DNA of 10,119 nt from JARRRL01 sp037380725. GTDB taxonomy: Bacteria > Pseudomonadota > Gammaproteobacteria > Pseudomonadales > JANQJO01. The stretch is taken from NCBI GenBank assembly GCA_037380725.1, contig JARRRL010000160.1, forward strand, positions 1 through 10,119, in the 5' to 3' direction. Position numbers and translations under genes: made by a program. Shown here piece after piece: positions 6,748 through 10,119 of this stretch. Numbering within the stretch: position 1 is the stretch's first letter; every line of letters starts with the position of its first letter. The notes beneath the pieces were generated by a model that was given only the letters and a program-made list of their open reading frames with translations, ran no database searches and had not been told where the DNA came from.

Positions 6748-6909
6748 ATGAAAAAGGTCAAATCCTATAGTGCCGGTTTGTATTCTAAAAAACAAGTTGA
6801 TAAACACACGTTGTTGGATGTATCAAATCACCTCGATCTAGATATATTATACCTAGTTAGGGCGAATTTGTGGTCGATATTTGATGTATTGGGATCTATT
6901 TCGGTTTGA
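6748..6909 (+). CDS. Possible small protein, 53 residues, unidentified
   Basis: An ATG frame runs to TGA at 6907-6909. The product is basic at the start (MKKVKSYSAGLYSKK) and ends in an amphipathic to hydrophobic stretch (LDILYLVRANLWSIFDVLG), which could lie on a membrane. The composition looks protein-like, but there is no ribosome site before the ATG and I recognise no family. The same reading frame is open back to a TGA at 6697-6699 without another usual start codon. It could be a real small gene, a fragment of a lost gene, or chance. Confidence 0.25.
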   Translation: MKKVKSYSAGLYSKKQVDKHTLLDVSNHLDLDILYLVRANLWSIFDVLGSISV

Positions 6910-7008
6910 TGAAAATTTTTTTGTCTTGCTCTGCTTAACCAGTAAAGTGTCACGCTGATTGAGAGAGGTTTGTTATCAATTGTACTCGCCGGAAGAAAAT
7001 CGTATCTT

Positions 7009-7047
7009 TATAATAGCTCAGCTCGTTTAACGAAAGAGAGGTTAAAC
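7009..7047 (+). promoter_or_regulatory. Candidate promoter and start-proximal inverted repeat of the EPS genes
   Basis: A perfect TATAAT at 7009-7014 would start transcription near 7021, giving a leader of about 195 bases. The 17-bp-upstream hexamer is a poor -35 (TCGCCG), so an activator may be needed. GTTTAAC (7025-7031) and GTTAAAC (7041-7047) form a perfect 7-bp inverted repeat with a 9-base loop right at the predicted start. It could be an operator or an RNA hairpin. Confidence 0.4.
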
Positions 7048-7214
7048 CGGTGTGGTAATTACTCAAGGTTATATCGATGATTACAATCCATTATGGAATC
7101 GGATTGATAGCAGTACTGAATAGCAGCTAACGAAGAAAACGTTGGATATATGGATTAGCTGACTTAGACATTGCTAAACAGATGTATTGCGAAACAAGGG
7201 AGTGATTAGCCAAT

Positions 7215-8687
7215 ATGATGAAGATGCGGACACACAGAGGACTGTTGCATAAATACGGCGATCGGTTTATAGCGTTGTCGGCATTGAGTGATGCAGCGGT
7301 TATCATCCTTACCATGCCGGCGCTATTGGTGTGGATGGACCTGCCCATGCGTAAAGATCATTGGTTGACAATTTTGTTAGCGTTATCTCTATTTGTTGTC
7401 TTGGCTTTTTTTCACACGCTCTATCGGTCCTGGCGATTACTCAGCATACGGTACGAACTACTGCAAGTAACAAGCTTATGGTTTACCTGTGTATCGGTGT
7501 TGAGCATTGTTCTGGCAGTAACCAGAAATTATATCTGGATTGAAAGTTTCATACTGGCTATTTGGTTTTTGAGCACCCCACTTATTTTAATTTTACTTCG
7601 TTTGACGATACGACAACTTCTCCATCAAATTCGATTACGGGGATGTAATTTTCGAAAAGTGGCCATTTACGAACAAAATTATTTGGATATAAATGAAGCG
7701 CAGGAAGGGCATTCAACAAACACCGTTGACCGAATTGGCACGGTGTCTATGTCAGAAAACGTGGCGCATTGCCTATTGGAAAATCCCTGGATGGGACTAC
7801 AGTTAGTGGGCGTTTACGGTGAAGAAAATACAAATCGTTTAGGCTGCTTAGGTCCATATTTAGGGCAATGTCCTGAATTGTTGCGTGATATCTCCCTGGG
7901 CACTGTTGATGTTGTTTTCATTACATTACCAATGCGTGCGCAGAAAAGCATTCAGACTTTGATCGATCGTTTATCTGAAACGCCTGTATCGATTTATTAT
8001 GTACCAGATGTGGACACGTTTGATTTATTTCAAGCTCGCTGGGAAAATATGGGTGGTTTACCCATTTTAAGTCTCGTGTATTCTCCGTTTACCGATGGCA
8101 TGTCTTTCGTGAAACGAATGGAGGATGTTCTTTTAGCTTTATTAATGTTGTTGATGTTAGGGTTGCCAATGATCGCCATTGCCGTAGCCATCAAGTTGAC
8201 GTCACCGGGTCCCGTGTTTTTTCGTCAAGAACGCTATGGATTAGATGGAAAACCATTCCGAATTTTTAAATTCAGAACAATGCATCAGTATGTGTCCAAC
8301 ATGCGATTTCAGCAAGCAACTCAACAAGATCCCCGTGTGACAAGCCTAGGTCGTTTTTTGCGCCGCACATCACTCGATGAACTGCCCCAACTGATTAATG
8401 TACTGCAAGGCAGTATGTCGGTAATTGGTCCACGCCCTCACCCTATGGTTCTAGATGATGCACATCGAAAACGCATACGGTGGTACGGGGTACGACACAA
8501 AGTCAAGCCCGGCATTACTGGATTAGCGCAAGTGAGTGGCTTTCGGGGTGAAACGGATACACTGGATAAAATGGAAAATCGTATTCGATGTGATTTGAAT
8601 TATATTAAACATTGGTCTTTATTACTCGATCTTAAGATATTAGTCAAAACTCTGTTTATCAGTTTTACTGATCGAAATGCTTATTAA
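7215..8687 (+). CDS. Polyprenyl-phosphate hexose-1-phosphate transferase, WcaJ type (EPS initiation)
   Basis: This is a 490-residue inner-membrane enzyme that moves a sugar-1-phosphate from a UDP-sugar to undecaprenyl phosphate, the first step of the EPS repeat unit. Residues about 16-134 hold four membrane helices, about 140-290 a Rossmann-like CoA-binding-type domain, and 298-490 the bacterial sugar-transferase domain. The last has a membrane re-entrant helix with a proline break (P318), PGPVFFRQERYGLDGKPF (331-348), FKFRTM (351-356), the catalytic Asp-Glu pair in RRTSLDELPQL (D388, E389), SVIGPRPHP (402-410) and KPGITGLAQVSG (431-442). The sugar is not predictable by eye; glucose or galactose are usual for WcaJ relatives. 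A GGGAG ribosome site lies 12 bases before the first ATG; the ATG at 7218 is equally possible. UDP-glucuronate decarboxylase follows after 111 bases. Confidence 0.93.
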   Translation: MMKMRTHRGLLHKYGDRFIALSALSDAAVIILTMPALLVWMDLPMRKDHWLTILLALSLFVVLAFFHTLYRSWRLLSIRYELLQVTSLWFTCVSVLSIVLAVTRNYIWIESFILAIWFLSTPLILILLRLTIRQLLHQIRLRGCNFRKVAIYEQNYLDINEAQEGHSTNTVDRIGTVSMSENVAHCLLENPWMGLQLVGVYGEENTNRLGCLGPYLGQCPELLRDISLGTVDVVFITLPMRAQKSIQTLIDRLSETPVSIYYVPDVDTFDLFQARWENMGGLPILSLVYSPFTDGMSFVKRMEDVLLALLMLLMLGLPMIAIAVAIKLTSPGPVFFRQERYGLDGKPFRIFKFRTMHQYVSNMRFQQATQQDPRVTSLGRFLRRTSLDELPQLINVLQGSMSVIGPRPHPMVLDDAHRKRIRWYGVRHKVKPGITGLAQVSGFRGETDTLDKMENRIRCDLNYIKHWSLLLDLKILVKTLFISFTDRNAY

Positions 8688-8798
8688 ACTGAATACGTAG
8701 TCTGACGTTGCGCAGATGTGCGCACTGTGGTCGGGTCTAGATCAGTTTGATAGAGAGGCGTTGGTATTCGCAGTGAGAACGAAATTGGAGGAAGTCGT

Positions 8799-9788
8799 GT
8801 GGGGATTCAAGGTGAACAATACGCGTTACGCAAGCGCGTCATGGTAGCAGGCGGAGCAGGTTTTTTAGGATCACACTTGTGCGAAAGGCTTTTAGACCTC
8901 GGTTACGATGTATTATGCGTAGACAATTTTTATACTGGATCAAAAGACAATGTTAGACATTTACTGGCACACCCTTACTTCGAGCTATTACGTCATGATA
9001 TTACATTCCCATTGTATGTAGAAGTTGAGGAGATTTATAATTTAGCGTGCCCGGCTTCTCCCATCCATTATCAGAATGATCCAGTGCAAACAACTAAAAC
9101 GTCGGTTCACGGTGCGATCAATTTATTGGGATTAGCGCGCCGAACCAGAGCGCGCATTCTACAGGCATCAACCAGTGAAGTGTATGGTGACCCCAGTGTA
9201 CATCCACAGCGTGAAGATTATTGGGGTAATGTCAATCCAATTGGCCTGCGCTCTTGCTATGACGAAGGCAAGCGTTGCGCTGAAACACTATTTTTTGATT
9301 ACCATCGCCAGCATCAATTACAAATAAAAGTTGCAAGAATTTTTAATACATATGGACCGCGCATGCACCCAAACGATGGCCGTGTTGTTTCTAATTTTAT
9401 CGTACAAGCATTACGCGGTAAACCCATAACCGTTTATGGTGATGGAACCCAGACGCGTAGCTTTTGTTATGTGGATGATATGATATCAGGCCTGATTGCC
9501 TTGATGAGATCAGAACCTAACTTTATTGGCCCTGTTAATCTTGGAAACCCAGATGAATTCACAATGCTTCAATTGGCCGATGCGGTACGGTATGCTACGT
9601 CTTCATCCAGCAAGATAGTTTTCAAAAATCTCCCCATGGATGACCCACAACAAAGACAACCTAACATTTCGCTTGCACAGCACGCATTAGGTTGGAAACC
9701 AGAAATAGAATTATCTCTAGGCTTAAAACGTACTGTGGCTTATTTTGTGCGTCAAGGAATAACACAAGATACATCAGTTTCTGCTTGA
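8799..9788 (+). CDS. uxs: UDP-glucuronate decarboxylase (UDP-xylose synthase), SDR family
   Basis: A 329-residue NAD+-dependent extended short-chain dehydrogenase that converts UDP-glucuronate to UDP-xylose with loss of CO2. Visible are the dinucleotide motif GGAGFLG (18-24), NLACPASPIHYQ (81-92), the catalytic STSEVYGDP (124-132) with T125 and E127, Y154 and K158 in SCYDEGKRCAE, RIFNTYGPRMHPNDGRVVSN (180-199) and GDGTQTRSFCYVDD (214-227), all diagnostic of this enzyme. The GTG start at 8799 is chosen because GGAGG (8787-8791) lies seven bases upstream; an overlapping GTG at 8797 is out of frame. A TGCGCA-GATG-TGCGCA repeat (8709-8724) lies in the gap after the transferase gene, but no terminator, so both genes are probably cotranscribed. 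Its product would feed xylose into the polysaccharide. Confidence 0.95.
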   Translation: MGIQGEQYALRKRVMVAGGAGFLGSHLCERLLDLGYDVLCVDNFYTGSKDNVRHLLAHPYFELLRHDITFPLYVEVEEIYNLACPASPIHYQNDPVQTTKTSVHGAINLLGLARRTRARILQASTSEVYGDPSVHPQREDYWGNVNPIGLRSCYDEGKRCAETLFFDYHRQHQLQIKVARIFNTYGPRMHPNDGRVVSNFIVQALRGKPITVYGDGTQTRSFCYVDDMISGLIALMRSEPNFIGPVNLGNPDEFTMLQLADAVRYATSSSSKIVFKNLPMDDPQQRQPNISLAQHALGWKPEIELSLGLKRTVAYFVRQGITQDTSVSA

Positions 9789-9827
9789 TTTAAAAATCAT
9801 TTAACAATCTAATGCTCCCCTGATTAG

Positions 9828-10119
9828 CTACTCATGCAAAAGTACTAATTTCGAATTGGGAATACGATACGCATCCAAACAACGTTGATAATCAGTAAGC
9901 GCGCTTTGATACGTCTTATTTTCTATCACCAGTACCAAAGTACTGTCAACCACGGAAGCAAGTTGCACATAGCGTGGGTCAGACAGCAGACAACCCGCTT
10001 GAATTATCACATAATCGTAATACGTACACATGGCACCAATCAGGATAGAAAGGTTATTTCTACAAAAGTCCGACGGTGCGGGTACGCAATGCGGTGCTTG
10101 CGGTAAATAATCAACACCG
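9828..10119 (-). CDS. C-terminal part of a tyrosine-autokinase-like (BY-kinase) EPS protein, 5' end outside window
   Basis: The minus-strand frame is open from the right window edge to TAG at 9828-9830, giving 96 residues. The internal ATG at 10031 is not the true start. The order GVDYLPQAP, APSDFCRNN, YYDYVII, LSDPRYVQLASVVDSTLVLV and the final SKLVLL matches the end of the P-loop kinase domain of EPS chain-length autokinases (CpsD/Wzc/EpsG type; PEP-CTERM loci have their own subfamily). Those proteins control polymer length and export with a Wzz-like membrane partner. In active kinases the strand here called YDYVII ends in Asp (VIID) for Walker B or A'; here it is Gln (VIIQAG). There is no Tyr cluster at the C-terminus. 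It ends 39 bases from the convergent uxs gene. The Walker A part is outside the window, so family placement rests on this tail only. Confidence 0.65.
   Translation of the reverse strand, partial: GVDYLPQAPHCVPAPSDFCRNNLSILIGAMCTYYDYVIIQAGCLLSDPRYVQLASVVDSTLVLVIENKTYQSALTDYQRCLDAYRIPNSKLVLLHE

Larger units (their letters stand above)
6680..7214. other. Divergent intergenic region between gmd and the EPS transferase gene
   Basis: This 535-bp AT-rich region should hold promoters for both directions. It contains a possible 53-codon ORF (6748-6909), a TTGATA/TATCAA inverted repeat (6797-6826), a TATAAT box (7009-7014) and a 7-bp inverted repeat just after it. I see no JUMPstart/ops element and no clear sigma-54 site here. 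The gmd promoter was not identified with confidence. Confidence 0.5.

Noticed and set aside
8709..8724. TGCGCA-GATG-TGCGCA repeat as a terminator between the transferase and uxs genes
   Set aside because: The stem is only 6 bp and has no T-tract, so it is unlikely to stop transcription.
8763..8777. Sigma-54-like GG...GC pattern before uxs
   Set aside because: The spacing between GG and GC is one base too long and the flanking consensus is absent.
9786..9799. TGATT-TAAA-AATCA hairpin at the end of uxs as a terminator
   Set aside because: The 5-bp AT-rich stem includes the stop codon and is too weak to support.
9885..10106. 73-residue plus-strand ORF at the right edge
   Set aside because: It is antisense to the tyrosine-autokinase-like frame, which has clear family motifs.

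Overview
The window looks like chromosomal DNA of a moderately AT-rich Proteobacterium, most likely a gammaproteobacterium. The reasons are a glutathione-gated Kef antiporter with its flavoprotein partner, a PEP-CTERM protein, and exopolysaccharide genes of the kind found beside exosortase systems. The genus cannot be fixed from the sequence. I see no tRNA, rRNA, CRISPR array, insertion sequence or phage gene.

Left part (1-2603). A possible 3' gene end (3-170, +) lies opposite a secreted PEP-CTERM protein gene (369-965, -). That gene has a strong hairpin terminator, a very good sigma-54 promoter (1097-1112) and, 60-108 bp upstream of the predicted transcription start, a large inverted repeat placed like an enhancer for a sigma-54 activator. 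About 770 bp of AT-rich DNA without a convincing gene follows. Next is a decayed Ada/Ogt-type DNA alkyltransferase pseudogene (1961-2603, +) with a frameshift, two in-frame stops and a lost C-terminus.

Middle (2665-5773). Three minus-strand genes form a K+/H+ antiport module: kefF-like flavoprotein (5024-5608), kefC-like antiporter with RCK domain (2992-4845) and a small glutaredoxin-like protein (2665-2928). All three are tied to electrophile and glutathione stress. Two operator-like palindromes lie upstream of kefF and a third lies between kefF and kefC.

Right part (5774-10119). This is a surface-polysaccharide region. A gmd gene on the minus strand has lost the usual C-terminal end. Across a 535-bp divergent intergenic region, two plus-strand genes encode a WcaJ-type polyprenyl-phosphate sugar-1-phosphate transferase, which starts the lipid-linked repeat unit, and UDP-glucuronate decarboxylase, which makes UDP-xylose. 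At the right edge, convergent with them, is the C-terminal part of a tyrosine-autokinase-like (BY-kinase) protein with an altered Walker B region. Together these suggest export of a xylose- and possibly deoxyhexose-containing exopolysaccharide. The sigma-54-controlled PEP-CTERM protein may be delivered to that matrix, as in known exosortase/EPS systems. No exosortase, PrsK or PrsR gene is in the window.
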